DNA of 64,000 bases from CAYFJO01 sp964343305. GTDB lineage: Bacteria; Planctomycetota; Planctomycetia; Pirellulales; Pirellulaceae. Location: NCBI GenBank assembly GCA_964343305.1, contig CAYFJO010000003.1, positions 17,283 to 81,282 on the forward strand, given 5' to 3'. Shown piece after piece: positions 8,404-17,665 of the stretch. The position numbers were made by a program, and so were the translations under genes. The notes under the pieces were generated by a model, which searched no databases, had not been told where the DNA came from, and saw only the letters and a list, made by a program, of their open reading frames with translations. How positions within the stretch are numbered: the first letter of the stretch is position 1; each line of letters begins with the position of its first letter.

Positions 8404-10069
8404 CTTCGTCTTGCTGTTGCGTGGCCCGACGAGCTAACCCGTAGCACATCGCTTCCTGGTCGTTGCGCAGAAGCAGATGAGCGACCGCGTCGTTGTCCCC
8501 AGGAATCGATATTGCGGGACTATTCCAAGTCCGATCGTTCAGCGCTTGAAATCGTCCCAGTTCGCGATGTTCGCTTGGTGTTGCTTCGACCAGCGCCACT
8601 TCGCCCATCTCGCCGACCACGAGAATCAAATCGTCCACCATCAAGATCTGTCCGTGACCATATCGCCCGCCCGCCCATTGTTTTTTTCCGTCCCGCAAAT
8701 CCAGACACGACAAAACCCGATCGTGCAGTCCATAGACAAATCCTTCGTGTACAACGACATTGCTAAATTTCGTCTTTAGCCGCCGGCTGTCCCACACGAG
8801 TTCGGTTGCCATCATTCCGTCGTCCGCACGCCGTACTTCGAACACGGCACAGCCCGACGCATAAGCCGCGGAAACAAAGATTCGGTTGTCCGCCACGACG
8901 ACCGGCTGCGCCACCTTCGGCTCGACATCCTCCCAAGGCCAATCGAACGTCCACAATTGCTCGCCCGTTTCTGGCTCATAAGAAGCAACGCCCTTATCTT
9001 CCATGTTGAGAATCTGGGGCACGCCGTGCAACGAAACCAGCACCGGCGATGCATAACTGTTGTAAATCGTCCCCTGGTCATCTGGCTTGTCTCCCCAGGA
9101 AGACTTCCAAACCATGTCGCCGGTTTCCTTTTCATATGCGATCAACGACGGACCATTTGTCCCGCCTCCTGTCACAATGACCTTCTTGTCGAGAATCAAG
9201 GGCGAACAACTCTTTCCAAATTTTGTGTTTTCTGCTTCATAGGGTTTCAGGATCTGTGTCGACCACACGACTTCGCCGGTTGCCGCTTCCAGACAATACA
9301 GTCCGCCCTCGCCACCCACCGCATAGAGTCGATCTCCGTCGATCGTCGGCGTTGCACGAGGACCACCACCGGTCCAATTGGATTGAAAGAAATCTTCGGT
9401 CTTCCGTCTCCAAACGGTTTTTCCCGTCAGCAATTCGTAACAGGAAACGCACTCCTGCTCACCGCGCAGCTCCTGCGTAAAAATGTACTCCTTGACGATC
9501 GAGAACGACGAATACCCACCACCGATCGGCTGTCGCCAGAGTTCCCGCGGCGGATGCTTCGTCCAATCCCGCTCCAAGTGTACGTCACGAACGATGCCGT
9601 CTCGGTTTGATCCCAGAAACTGGTCAAACGAAGGTCGTTCGTCGCTGGCCGTGTCAGTTTCGATCTCGATGGACTTGTCGGGCTTCACATCCGCAGCATC
9701 GTCAATCACGGTTTTGGCCCACCGCAATCGCACTCCATACGGAATCAGGTCTCCATCACGTTTGAACGCAAAGATTGAAAAGAACGCGATGAGCGAAATC
9801 AACGGCATCAGCGAGCCGACAAGACGCACTCGCCCCGAAAAACCCGATCGCACGCCCATCCAAAAGATCAAACCAATCAACCCCAACCATAAACTTATCT
9901 CGGACGCCAACCACCGATAGCCGCGCCCCCATTGAAACGCCGCTTCGCCGAACAACTGAAAGAAGACGATACACAGCGGGACCACCGAAAATATAACGAT
10001 CGGCCCACGTAGATTCACATGGCTTCTTGTCTCGCTTTCGTTCGCGTCGTGGGCGGCCCGTGCGTTCAT
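8390..10069 (-). CDS. Membrane-anchored PQQ-like beta-propeller protein
   Basis: 559 residues. The N-terminus has about four membrane helices (IVIFSVVPLCIVFF, ISLWLGLIGLIFW, LVGSLMPLISLIAFFSIF region). Then comes a periplasmic PQQ-dehydrogenase-type eight-bladed propeller with repeats such as ELLTGKTVWRRK, EAATGEVVWSTQ, EKETGDMVWKSS and EPETGEQLWTFD. No catalytic dehydrogenase residues are recognised, so it is more likely a binding scaffold. The start is ATG at 10069: the open frame further upstream is translation of the palindrome at 10121-10177. Convergent with and overlapping the CPBP gene by 14 bases. Confidence 0.86.
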   Translation of the reverse strand: MNARAAHDANESETRSHVNLRGPIVIFSVVPLCIVFFQLFGEAAFQWGRGYRWLASEISLWLGLIGLIFWMGVRSGFSGRVRLVGSLMPLISLIAFFSIFAFKRDGDLIPYGVRLRWAKTVIDDAADVKPDKSIEIETDTASDERPSFDQFLGSNRDGIVRDVHLERDWTKHPPRELWRQPIGGGYSSFSIVKEYIFTQELRGEQECVSCYELLTGKTVWRRKTEDFFQSNWTGGGPRATPTIDGDRLYAVGGEGGLYCLEAATGEVVWSTQILKPYEAENTKFGKSCSPLILDKKVIVTGGGTNGPSLIAYEKETGDMVWKSSWGDKPDDQGTIYNSYASPVLVSLHGVPQILNMEDKGVASYEPETGEQLWTFDWPWEDVEPKVAQPVVVADNRIFVSAAYASGCAVFEVRRADDGMMATELVWDSRRLKTKFSNVVVHEGFVYGLHDRVLSCLDLRDGKKQWAGGRYGHGQILMVDDLILVVGEMGEVALVEATPSEHRELGRFQALNDRTWNSPAISIPGDNDAVAHLLLRNDQEAMCYGLARRATQQQDEVTKK

Positions 10070-10120
10070 GTGCTTTTGTCTACTAGTTGTGGATTTGTTG
10101 TTTACTTGCGCGCATTCTTG

Positions 10121-10177
10121 GTAGTGGAATTCGCCAGAATTCCCCGGTTCGATCGGAATTCTGGCGAATTCCACTAC
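10121..10177. repeat. Perfect 23-base palindromic repeat
   Basis: The left arm 10121-10143 begins GTAGTGGAATTCGCCAGAAT. The right arm 10155-10177 is its exact reverse complement. The loop is 11 bases. It lies between the PQQ gene start and the amidase 3' end. Confidence 0.9.
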
Positions 10178-10208
10178 GGCGCTTTGTTTGCGGCTCTGCC
10201 GCGTTGTT

Positions 10209-11876
10209 TTACCCTTGGTCGATGGGGATCAGCTTCTCTAACGATGGATGCTTGAGGTGATGCCCTGTCGCTTGCTGGAATGCGTGGCCCAGGGTCAACA
10301 AATCTGTCTCGCCGAACAACTTGCCCGTGAAGGTGATGGAACCCGGCGTCTCCACTCCATCAGCTTCACCAAACTCGTGTGGCATGACGATTGTCGGATG
10401 TCCCGTCAGATTTGTGATCGTCAAATCATTTCCGCCGACGTAGGCGTCGACGCCCGACATCAACTCAGCCATCTCTTGCATCAATAAAGTACGAATCCGG
10501 TTGGCCCGCAAATACTCAACCGCCGGCACAAATTCGCTGCGTCGAAAGATCCCCGGCCAAGACTTGCCGATGCCTTCCGAGATGCCCTCGCGTGTGAGCG
10601 GATCGAATACAGCGGCCGCCTCGGTGTCTAAGATCACGGTCAGCGCCCCGGCTGGATACTTCTTGGGCAGTTCGATCGGTACCAATTCAACGCCCAGTTC
10701 CCGCAGAGTTTTCAACTCGGATCGTGTTTCTATCGGCGTTTTGTCCACGACATAGCCAACTCGCATCGTGCGCAAGTCGCGTCTGGGCGGCCAATGAAAC
10801 GGTTGGTCAACGGCCGTAGGGTCGAGTCCGTCGTAGCCGTGAATCGCGGCGAACACCAGCGCACAGTCTTCCATGCTGCGCGTGATCGGTCCCAGTTTAT
10901 CCATGCTCCACGACAACGACATGCAACCATAGCGGCTGACGCGACCGAATGTCGGACGCAAGCCGCTCGTGCCGCATCGTCGACAAGGCGAAACGATGCT
11001 GCCTAGTGTCTCGCTGCCAATCGCAAATCCGACGAGTCCCGCCGCCGTTGCAGATGCAGAACCGGCCGACGAGCCACTGGAACCTTGCTTTTGATTCCAC
11101 GGGTTGCGCGTCTTCCCGCGATACCACTCGTCTCCCATCGCCAGCGATCCCAGCGACAGTTTCGCCACCAAAACCGCTCCCGCTTCATCGAGTCGCCGAG
11201 CAACCGTCGCTTTTTCGTCACGCACTTGATCTACGAACGGTGTCGCACCCCACGCCGTTTTGTATCCCGGATAAGCGATCAAGTCTTTGGCGCCCCAGGG
11301 AATTCCGTGCAACGGACCTCGATATCGGCCGGATGCGATTTCGCGATCGGCACGCTCGGCTTGTTTCAGCGCCAGATCTTCGGTCAACGTCGCGACACAC
11401 AACAAAGCCGGATCATATTGTCGCAATCTTTCGAGGTACAGTTTGGTCAATTCAATCGACGTCACTTGATGGGTGCGAATCAGTGCCGACAACTCGGTGA
11501 TGGGCAGGAAGGCGAGGGCTTCGGTGGAAGCAGAACGTTTCCCAGCGGCGCCTTCGGTCGCGGCGACGCTTCGCTCGTGCGGTTTGGTGGATTGACGGCG
11601 AGTTGGTGCGGCGGAAAACACCACGGCCGGTGGCACGTTGTAGTCCACGTCTACGGTCCGCATTGCCTCGAATTTTCTCAAGGTCCCTGTGAGAGACCGG
11701 GCCGTTGTTTCACGCTCTTCCTCGCTGAGTTCAATGCCGCTGATCCACTCAGCCTGCTTGATCATTTCCGCCGACACCGTTGCCGCGCCGGCCGCTTGTG
11801 CGGCCAGTGCTCGTTGAAAGGCGGCCGTGCCGATTCCCAATCCGGCTAAAACCTTCAGAAGCTGTCGTCGATGCAC
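10209..11876 (-). CDS. Secreted amidase-signature hydrolase
   Basis: 555 residues. The start is GTG at 11876, with ribosome site GAGGAG 7 bases before it. The product begins MHRRQLLKVLAGLG, a Tat-like signal peptide ending near ALAAQ. The amidase signature core has the Lys (PWGAKDLIA), the cis-Ser and nucleophile region (QGSSGSSAGSASA) and GSETLGSIVSPC, so the Ser-cisSer-Lys triad appears intact. It hydrolyses a carboxamide of unknown identity outside the cytoplasm. It is related to GatA only by fold and is not the tRNA amidotransferase subunit, given the export signal. Divergent from the kinase gene. Confidence 0.9.
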   Translation of the reverse strand: MHRRQLLKVLAGLGIGTAAFQRALAAQAAGAATVSAEMIKQAEWISGIELSEEERETTARSLTGTLRKFEAMRTVDVDYNVPPAVVFSAAPTRRQSTKPHERSVAATEGAAGKRSASTEALAFLPITELSALIRTHQVTSIELTKLYLERLRQYDPALLCVATLTEDLALKQAERADREIASGRYRGPLHGIPWGAKDLIAYPGYKTAWGATPFVDQVRDEKATVARRLDEAGAVLVAKLSLGSLAMGDEWYRGKTRNPWNQKQGSSGSSAGSASATAAGLVGFAIGSETLGSIVSPCRRCGTSGLRPTFGRVSRYGCMSLSWSMDKLGPITRSMEDCALVFAAIHGYDGLDPTAVDQPFHWPPRRDLRTMRVGYVVDKTPIETRSELKTLRELGVELVPIELPKKYPAGALTVILDTEAAAVFDPLTREGISEGIGKSWPGIFRRSEFVPAVEYLRANRIRTLLMQEMAELMSGVDAYVGGNDLTITNLTGHPTIVMPHEFGEADGVETPGSITFTGKLFGETDLLTLGHAFQQATGHHLKHPSLEKLIPIDQG

Positions 11877-12098
11877 GGTAGATCTCCTCGGGCTGCGATG
11901 CAAGGGGCATGCAAAGTTTAACACGTGAAAAATCGCCTGCCCAGCAAACCCACTGGTTGGCCATTGACACGGGACGTAAGATTTCAGCATCAATTGATCA
12001 AATGGAGGCGATCAAGTAACCTCGCTAGTTGCCCATTTCCGCGAACCGCCAGACCCTTTTTCATATCACACAATATCACGCAGGATTTCTTTCTTCCC

Positions 12099-13841
12099 AT
12101 GAGCGATGGCCAAGTGGAACTTGTCGCAATCGGGCCCGATCCGTCGCTGAGGTGGCATCGGACGCTACCCGTCGGCCAATCGGTGCGATTGGGACGGCTG
12201 CCACAGGACGGATGGGCCGTACCATGGGATCAGCGGATTTCTCGCGAACATGCTGACCTGATTTTCGAAAACGGTGAATTGACGATCCAAGTGCTCGAAG
12301 CGGCGAAGAATCCAGTCCATTTTTTCGACGACACTCAACGTGAATTGACAGTCGGGCCGGGCGACGAATTCCGCATCGGAGTGACCCGGTTTCGCGTGGT
12401 GACCATGAATCCCGATGGCGGGGACAACAGTGTCACCGTTGACGAAAACCTTGCCGAACTAATTCGCAAGTCGCAACCGGTTGGAGAAGGGCAAGATATT
12501 CTGTTCGCCGGTAAGGCCAAGTCGGAGGATGGATTCGATCCCTACCATCGCTGGCTGGGAATTCCGCCCGAGGATCAACCTCCGCACGCTTATCGTTTGC
12601 TGGGGATTACGACATTCGAAGAAGTGGGCGACGTCATCCAAGCAGCGGCCGATCGCCAAATGGCACACGTGCGAGGCTACCAAACCGGACAGCGCAGCGA
12701 GCTGTCGCAAATGCTGCTCAACGAGTTAACCAGCGCACGGCTAATGTTGTTGACGCCGGAAAAGAAGCAACGCTACGACATTTTGCTGCGCGATCACTTC
12801 GCCCAGCAAGAGATGTCAAACCCGGTGTTCGACACCGGACCAAGGCACGACCCGGTCGATAATTTGGCCGGCGAGGCGTGTGGAAATTACGTTTTACTGG
12901 ATCACCTTTGTAGCGGCGAAATGGGATCGGTGTTCAAGGCCAAGCACGCCATCATGGATCGCATCGTGGCATTAAAAGTGCTCTTCAACGAAGGTCCTGG
13001 TGCCAGAGAAGCAATCCAACGATTCAATCAACAGATCAAAACCCTCTCGAATTTGAATCACAAGAACTTGGTCGCGGCCTACGAAGCCGGTGAAAGAGAT
13101 GGGACGCACTTTCTCGTCATGGAATTCGTCGATGGATGCGATCTGGTCGGATTGCTGAAACAGCGCGGCACACTGTCGATCGACGAGGTCATTGAGTTTG
13201 CGATTCAGGCTGCGGAAGGGCTGGGCTACGCACACGCCAGCGGTGTGATCCATCGCAATGTCAAACCGAACAAGTTGCTGTTGGACCAGAATGGAACTAT
13301 TAAAGTGGTCGGTTGGGGGCGAGCGTTGCTGACCAGCGACACTCCTGCCGACGAGTCGAATGCAAAAACGGTTGTCGGCACTTTCGAATACATGTCGCCC
13401 GAACAGAGCGTCGACAGCGATGCGGTGGACCATCGTGCCGACATTTATTCGTTGGGATGTACGATTTTTACGTTGCTCACGCGGCGATTGTTGTTTCCCA
13501 CGCAATCCGTCGCCGAAACCATCGCCGCCCATCGGAATACGCCACCGCCACTGATTCAGCACATTCGATCCGACGCTCCGCCAAGCCTCGTCATGGTGCT
13601 CCGCAAGATGCTGGCTAAACAGCCGGAAAGTCGATTCCAGTCGATGGCACAAGTCATTGCGGGCCTGCAAGCGGTGTTGCATTCCAGCGGTCCGCAACCA
13701 CCGATTGTCGAACCGGCGCCAAGTCCAGCTCCCGCCGAAGCACGCTCTCGACCTTCCGACAGCACGTCCATGAATCTAGCCGATTTCTTCGGCAACTTGA
13801 GCGAAGACGAACGTGAAACTTGGAAACGCAAGCGGAAGTAG
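12099..13841 (+). CDS. FHA / J-like / serine-threonine pseudokinase multidomain protein
   Basis: 580 residues. Domains: FHA-like (about 10-105, with RLGRLPQDGWAVPWDQRISREHA), a planctomycete J-like domain (about 145-235, DPYHRWLGIPPEDQPPHAYRLLGI and TPEKKQRYD), then a Hanks-type kinase fold (265-525). The ATP-site Lys293 (VALKVL) and the APE-region SPEQ are kept. The catalytic-loop HRD is HRN (Asn387), the loop Asn is Lys392, and the metal-binding DFG Asp is Gly405 (VGWG). Three catalytic residues are lost, so it is probably inactive as a kinase and works as a phosphothreonine-reading scaffold. ATG at 12099 is preferred because the FHA domain begins right after it. Its stop TAG is in a repeat. 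Confidence 0.88.
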   Translation: MSDGQVELVAIGPDPSLRWHRTLPVGQSVRLGRLPQDGWAVPWDQRISREHADLIFENGELTIQVLEAAKNPVHFFDDTQRELTVGPGDEFRIGVTRFRVVTMNPDGGDNSVTVDENLAELIRKSQPVGEGQDILFAGKAKSEDGFDPYHRWLGIPPEDQPPHAYRLLGITTFEEVGDVIQAAADRQMAHVRGYQTGQRSELSQMLLNELTSARLMLLTPEKKQRYDILLRDHFAQQEMSNPVFDTGPRHDPVDNLAGEACGNYVLLDHLCSGEMGSVFKAKHAIMDRIVALKVLFNEGPGAREAIQRFNQQIKTLSNLNHKNLVAAYEAGERDGTHFLVMEFVDGCDLVGLLKQRGTLSIDEVIEFAIQAAEGLGYAHASGVIHRNVKPNKLLLDQNGTIKVVGWGRALLTSDTPADESNAKTVVGTFEYMSPEQSVDSDAVDHRADIYSLGCTIFTLLTRRLLFPTQSVAETIAAHRNTPPPLIQHIRSDAPPSLVMVLRKMLAKQPESRFQSMAQVIAGLQAVLHSSGPQPPIVEPAPSPAPAEARSRPSDSTSMNLADFFGNLSEDERETWKRKRK

Positions 13842-13886
13842 GGTGCGTGGAGCAAGCGTGAAAAAACGGTGCGTTGCGCACGCTAC
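13838..13886. repeat. Short GTAG-ended inverted repeat between convergent stops
   Basis: GTAGGGTGCGT at 13838 pairs imperfectly with GCGCACGCTAC ending at 13886. The left GTAG gives the TAG of the kinase gene, and the right end on the minus strand gives the TAG of the isomerase-like gene. Confidence 0.55.
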
Positions 13887-14788
13887 GCAACTTCTAACAA
13901 CTTCTTGAGCGTCGCCAAGTCGATGCGCAAGGCTTCGATGTTTTTCTCTAAACCAGCCTTTGGCAAATACTCAACGTGCAAGGAGATCGGCCCAGCGTAC
14001 TTCGACTCTTTTAGTAACTTGAAGAACTTTGGGTCCACCTGGCCCTCGCCAAGCGGCACGTTTTCCGGACGACGGCCGTTCCATTTGAAATCCTTGACGT
14101 AGATCGCGCCAAGATGAGGCTGCATCAAATTGAAATGGACCGGCCACGACAAACCGCCTTCGACCGTCGAGTGGCGAATGTCGAACGCAACTCCGATTTC
14201 CGCCACCGGATAGTCCTTGATGAGTGCGTGTAAGTCCCAAATTCCGGCACCTACGACGTGGGCTCCGGAGTGGTTTTGATAAACCGCCGCCAGACCAAGT
14301 TCCCGATTCAAAGCCACCAAGTCTTTCAGTTTTGGGCGGATGGCCTCCAATTGCGGCAGGACGGGCTGCCCCAGATCGTAGCGATAGTATTGCATCCGAT
14401 AACGTTTGATTCCCAGATCCGCGGCGGTCTTCAGAACTCGTTCGGACAGTGAATCGACCTGGTTGACGTTGGACGTCATGATCGTGACATTGACGCCATG
14501 CTTCGCCAGTGCCTCGACCATTTTGGGAAGTTCATCTTCGACTTGCACAGGTTCGATGTGTCCGCCTTTTCGCACGGTCGCTTCAATGCCGTCGAAACCA
14601 AGTTCCGCCATCGTGGAACCCAGTTCATCGTAGCTCAACGATTGCACGAATTTTTCGAAAGCGCAGATTTCGAACCTCGCCTTCTTGGGTTGCTCGGCCA
14701 CACAGACGTTTGACATAGCCAAACCCGCGACGGCAGACACAGAGCTAGCCACAAACGATCGCCGATTCATCGATAGTTCTTGTTCCAT
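13883..14788 (-). CDS. Secreted sugar-phosphate isomerase/epimerase-like TIM-barrel protein
   Basis: 301 residues. The start is ATG at 14788, with AAGGA 8 bases upstream. A Tat-type leader MNRRSFVASSVSAVAG is present, so it is exported. The rest is a xylose-isomerase-like TIM barrel (AP endonuclease 2 superfamily). Metal-ligand candidates are the Glu of DGIEATV, NHSG, the Asp/His of AFDIRHS, and the late LHVEYLP. The substrate is unknown; planctomycetes carry many such exported copies near carbohydrate genes. It starts one base after the stop of the esterase gene upstream, so the two are very likely one transcript. Confidence 0.85.
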   Translation of the reverse strand: MEQELSMNRRSFVASSVSAVAGLAMSNVCVAEQPKKARFEICAFEKFVQSLSYDELGSTMAELGFDGIEATVRKGGHIEPVQVEDELPKMVEALAKHGVNVTIMTSNVNQVDSLSERVLKTAADLGIKRYRMQYYRYDLGQPVLPQLEAIRPKLKDLVALNRELGLAAVYQNHSGAHVVGAGIWDLHALIKDYPVAEIGVAFDIRHSTVEGGLSWPVHFNLMQPHLGAIYVKDFKWNGRRPENVPLGEGQVDPKFFKLLKESKYAGPISLHVEYLPKAGLEKNIEALRIDLATLKKLLEVA

Positions 14789-14789
14789 T

Positions 14790-15716
14790 TCAGTTTTCCT
14801 TGTGACCAAAATTGTGGGCGTGGAATTTCATAATGTCCGAGCCGTTTTTCTCGTAAATGACGCGGGCGCTGTGCGGCGCATCGTCCACGATCAAACGATC
14901 GTGCGGAATCTTTAAACTGTTCAAGAACTTCGTAAACTCCAAGTTGTTTTCGTAATTGAATCCTTTGTTGCCCACGAAGAACAAGATGTTGAGATCAGGA
15001 TCTGGACGTTCGGCGAATTTGCGGGCCAAGTCCCACGTGTTGTAGCCCGGTGCAAACTTGAGATTGTCGTTTTCATAGCCGTCGTTTTCGGAGATCTTCT
15101 TTTCGGTCGCGTAGCCGCCACCGCCGGGAGCAGCCGAACAAAACAAATGTGAATGCCTGAACATGATTCGGCACGTGCCGCGGCCTCCCTGCGAGAATCC
15201 TTCGATCGCCCGCCCGCGGCGATCCGCGATGGTGCGGTAGGTTCGATCGATGTGCGGAATCAGCTCCTTGATAAACACGTCTTCGCCCATAGCGTTCTCG
15301 CGCTCGGGCAAATTGTAATGGCTGACAGGACCGCCGTTGACGAACACATAAATGGTGGGCGGGATGATTCCAACACTGATCGCTTTGTGAATGTACTCCG
15401 CCAGGCTGACGCTTCTAATTTCGCTACCGGGCCGACCGCCGTGTAAATAATAGACGACAGGAAAGCGTTTGTCCTTGTTCGCGGGTTGGCCGTAAGCGGC
15501 CGGAAGATAAATGCAATAGCCGACGTCGAGGCCCATCGATGTGCTCTTAAATGTCGTGTGCCGAACGCCGGTTAGATCTTCGCGTTGGAGTGGGTTCACC
15601 CAGCGAAACGGTCGAGGCTGTTTCTTTTTTGCTTGGGGCGATTGCTGTGCGCGTATTGTTGCAGGCGCGAGAAATAAGCAGACCATCGCAATTGATTTTT
15701 TGGGCAATCTTTTCAC
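14790..15716 (-). CDS. Secreted esterase (enterochelin-esterase/esterase D type)
   Basis: 308 residues. GTG start at 15716 with GGAAG upstream; signal peptide to about residue 23 (FLAPATIRAQQ). Alpha/beta hydrolase with VVYYLHGGRPGSE (oxyanion region), the nucleophile elbow GFSQGG, and a C-terminal DDAPHSARVIYE supplying the His. The family cleaves esters of siderophores, sugars (feruloyl or acetyl) or trehalose mycolates. With the sugar isomerase-like gene directly after it, a carbohydrate ester substrate is a reasonable guess, not shown. Confidence 0.86.
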   Translation of the reverse strand: MKRLPKKSIAMVCLFLAPATIRAQQSPQAKKKQPRPFRWVNPLQREDLTGVRHTTFKSTSMGLDVGYCIYLPAAYGQPANKDKRFPVVYYLHGGRPGSEIRSVSLAEYIHKAISVGIIPPTIYVFVNGGPVSHYNLPERENAMGEDVFIKELIPHIDRTYRTIADRRGRAIEGFSQGGRGTCRIMFRHSHLFCSAAPGGGGYATEKKISENDGYENDNLKFAPGYNTWDLARKFAERPDPDLNILFFVGNKGFNYENNLEFTKFLNSLKIPHDRLIVDDAPHSARVIYEKNGSDIMKFHAHNFGHKEN

Positions 15717-15746
15717 AAGGTTTCTTCCGTTTTTCAGCGTTTCAGT

Positions 15747-16106
15747 CTACATCCCAAATAACCCCCGAAGGAAACTCTGAATATCGGACCGTCCTTCGAG
15801 TACCGCAAGATTATAAAACTCTGTCCATCCACAATTATCGCACGATACAGCTAGAAAGTTTCTCTTTACGATCTTGGAAAAACCCGTGCCCGTCGTTGAG
15901 ATGCGTTCCACCCTGGCTTCGCGATGTTTACATTTTTGGCACCTATAGGCTTGTTTAAACTGAAACTCAAACGATGTTTCGTCTTCGCCATTAGCTGGTT
16001 CGGCCATAAAATCCAGATTCAACTTGCCCTCGCGCGAGCAGCCACATTTCCAGCACGAGTCAAACTGTTCTTCAATAACTTCGCGGCAGTTGGAACACGT
16101 CCACAT
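15747..16106 (-). CDS. Double zinc-ribbon protein
   Basis: 119 residues from ATG 16106. The first ribbon is WTCSNCREVIEE with a second pair CWKCG. The second is YRCQKCKHREARV with CDNCGWTEFY, matching the DUF2082-type putative nucleic-acid-binding zinc ribbon (ISTTGTGFSKI between the knuckles). No signal peptide, so it is cytoplasmic. Function unknown. The frame is open about 21 codons further upstream, but the zinc motif begins at this ATG. Confidence 0.75.
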   Translation of the reverse strand: MWTCSNCREVIEEQFDSCWKCGCSREGKLNLDFMAEPANGEDETSFEFQFKQAYRCQKCKHREARVERISTTGTGFSKIVKRNFLAVSCDNCGWTEFYNLAVLEGRSDIQSFLRGLFGM

Positions 16107-16217
16107 AGGAATTCGATCGTACAGCGGATTGCGCGAAAAAACCCTGTGACCCGGAATTGCTGTTCGCAAACCGGGTCAAAGGAATTGGAAGTTATTCTCG
16201 TTCAGGGGTGAGCCTGT

Positions 16218-17201
16218 CTACAAACCCGGGTCGATCTTGAGCAGTTGGCCGTCGCCATCGCCGATCACGGTGATGTAAAGCGCGCCATCATCGCCAAACG
16301 CCATCGCCGTCGGCTTGTCCAGGCCGCACAGTTTTTTGGATTCGATCATCAGTTTTTCGTCGCCCTTCTTGGCGATCAACTGGAACAAACCGCCTTCTGC
16401 TGTGTCGAACCAGGAGAAATCCAAGGCATAGATCTTGGCCTTCTTTTTGGGACTAAATGCCACCGCCGTGATGTCGCTCAGGCCAACTTCGACATTGCGA
16501 AGCATCTTGCCGTTCTTGGCGTTATAGAACGTGAGCAGGCCGTCGTTGGGGACGGTGATTTCACCCATTTGGCCGATCACCAGTTGTCCGCGAGGACTCA
16601 TCGTAGCCGCGACCGGAGCGTCCACCCCCGTGGCTTCCTTGGTGGCGATGAAGCGCTCGAACTTGGTGACTTTGCCATCTTTGACGGTGGCTTTGGCGAC
16701 CCAGCCCTTGGTGTCGTCGCCGTTGCAGGTGACGTACACGGCGCTATCCGTTGAGGTCACGCCATGGAAGTTTCCTTCTGCCTTTAACGTTTCGTTGGCT
16801 GTGAGCGAAAAACTGGCTTCCATATCTTCGGCTTTGAGCACGCCCTTAACGTCCACTTTGTAGACACGCAAGAGTTCCTTGTCGTCAATGTTTCCGCCAC
16901 CGCCGACGACCAGCGTGTCGCGGTCGAGGAACGTCAATCCCAATGGTCCGATGTCGTAGTTGGGACCTTTGCCGTAGACGTCCTTGGGAAAGCCGGTAAT
17001 TACGTCAACCGCCTTGCCATCGACAACTTGGACGACGCGTCCCGCACCGCTGTCAGCGACAAACACAACGCCCGTTTCCGGTTGGATCGCAACACCGCAC
17101 GGATTGTTCAGACCGCCGACCACCTTCACAGGCTTGGCGGCGTGGGCGGAAACACAGTACATCACGGCCACAACGGCCAGCCAATTTGACATCGTTCGCA
17201 T
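16218..17201 (-). CDS. Secreted NHL/SMP-30-like beta-propeller protein
   Basis: 327 residues. ATG at 17201 with AAGGAG 7 bases upstream; signal peptide ending VSAHAA. Repeating blades of the NHL/gluconolactonase type (GLNNPCGVAIQPETGVVFVADSGAGRV; LGLTFLDRDTLVVGGGG; AVAFSPKKKAKIYALDFSW; KPTAMAFGDDGALYITV). It is probably a periplasmic ligand-binding or lactonase-like protein; no catalytic metal site could be assigned. Monocistronic by spacing. Confidence 0.8.
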   Translation of the reverse strand: MRTMSNWLAVVAVMYCVSAHAAKPVKVVGGLNNPCGVAIQPETGVVFVADSGAGRVVQVVDGKAVDVITGFPKDVYGKGPNYDIGPLGLTFLDRDTLVVGGGGNIDDKELLRVYKVDVKGVLKAEDMEASFSLTANETLKAEGNFHGVTSTDSAVYVTCNGDDTKGWVAKATVKDGKVTKFERFIATKEATGVDAPVAATMSPRGQLVIGQMGEITVPNDGLLTFYNAKNGKMLRNVEVGLSDITAVAFSPKKKAKIYALDFSWFDTAEGGLFQLIAKKGDEKLMIESKKLCGLDKPTAMAFGDDGALYITVIGDGDGQLLKIDPGL

Positions 17202-17665
17202 TTGAATCTCCTTAACGGGTTAGCAAGTACTTATTCAGGTAGCGTTGGCGGCTTGATTTTGGGATAGGCACGTGTGAAGTGGGATCTTTTGACAAAAGGG
17301 GCCATTTTGGCTGACTCAAATCCGGCTGGCAAGATGGGAAGCTAAAAAGACTGGGGTAAGCTTTGCGTGTTGCGTCGCACACGTCTTAAGAACTAATGTC
17401 ACGGTGTTACAGAGGCTTTTTGCCCCGCACCGGCGTGCGTTGTTAAACCTTAACGCCTTGGCAAAGCTTGGCGAATCTCCGGCTTGTATCGGGAGATCGG
17501 AAAAATTTGGCTGGATGGGTGGTGGACGTCCGATCCTCATTATCGCCGGCTTACTGCGGTCGCATCACTTTCGCCAACCGCCCGCCGACGAGGATCATCG
17601 AGCGCTATCAGACCCACAGCTCGCCCCGCCTGATCCGAATCGATGGGTGCTATTCACATCGGGAT
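17202..17665. other. 464-base intergenic region without a recognised feature
   Basis: Lies upstream of the NHL gene and downstream of miaA. Open frames here are short, overlap each other and have no recognisable motif. The stretch 17540-17640 is GC-rich and could be a decayed gene or an RNA, but nothing supports a call. Confidence 0.4.
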
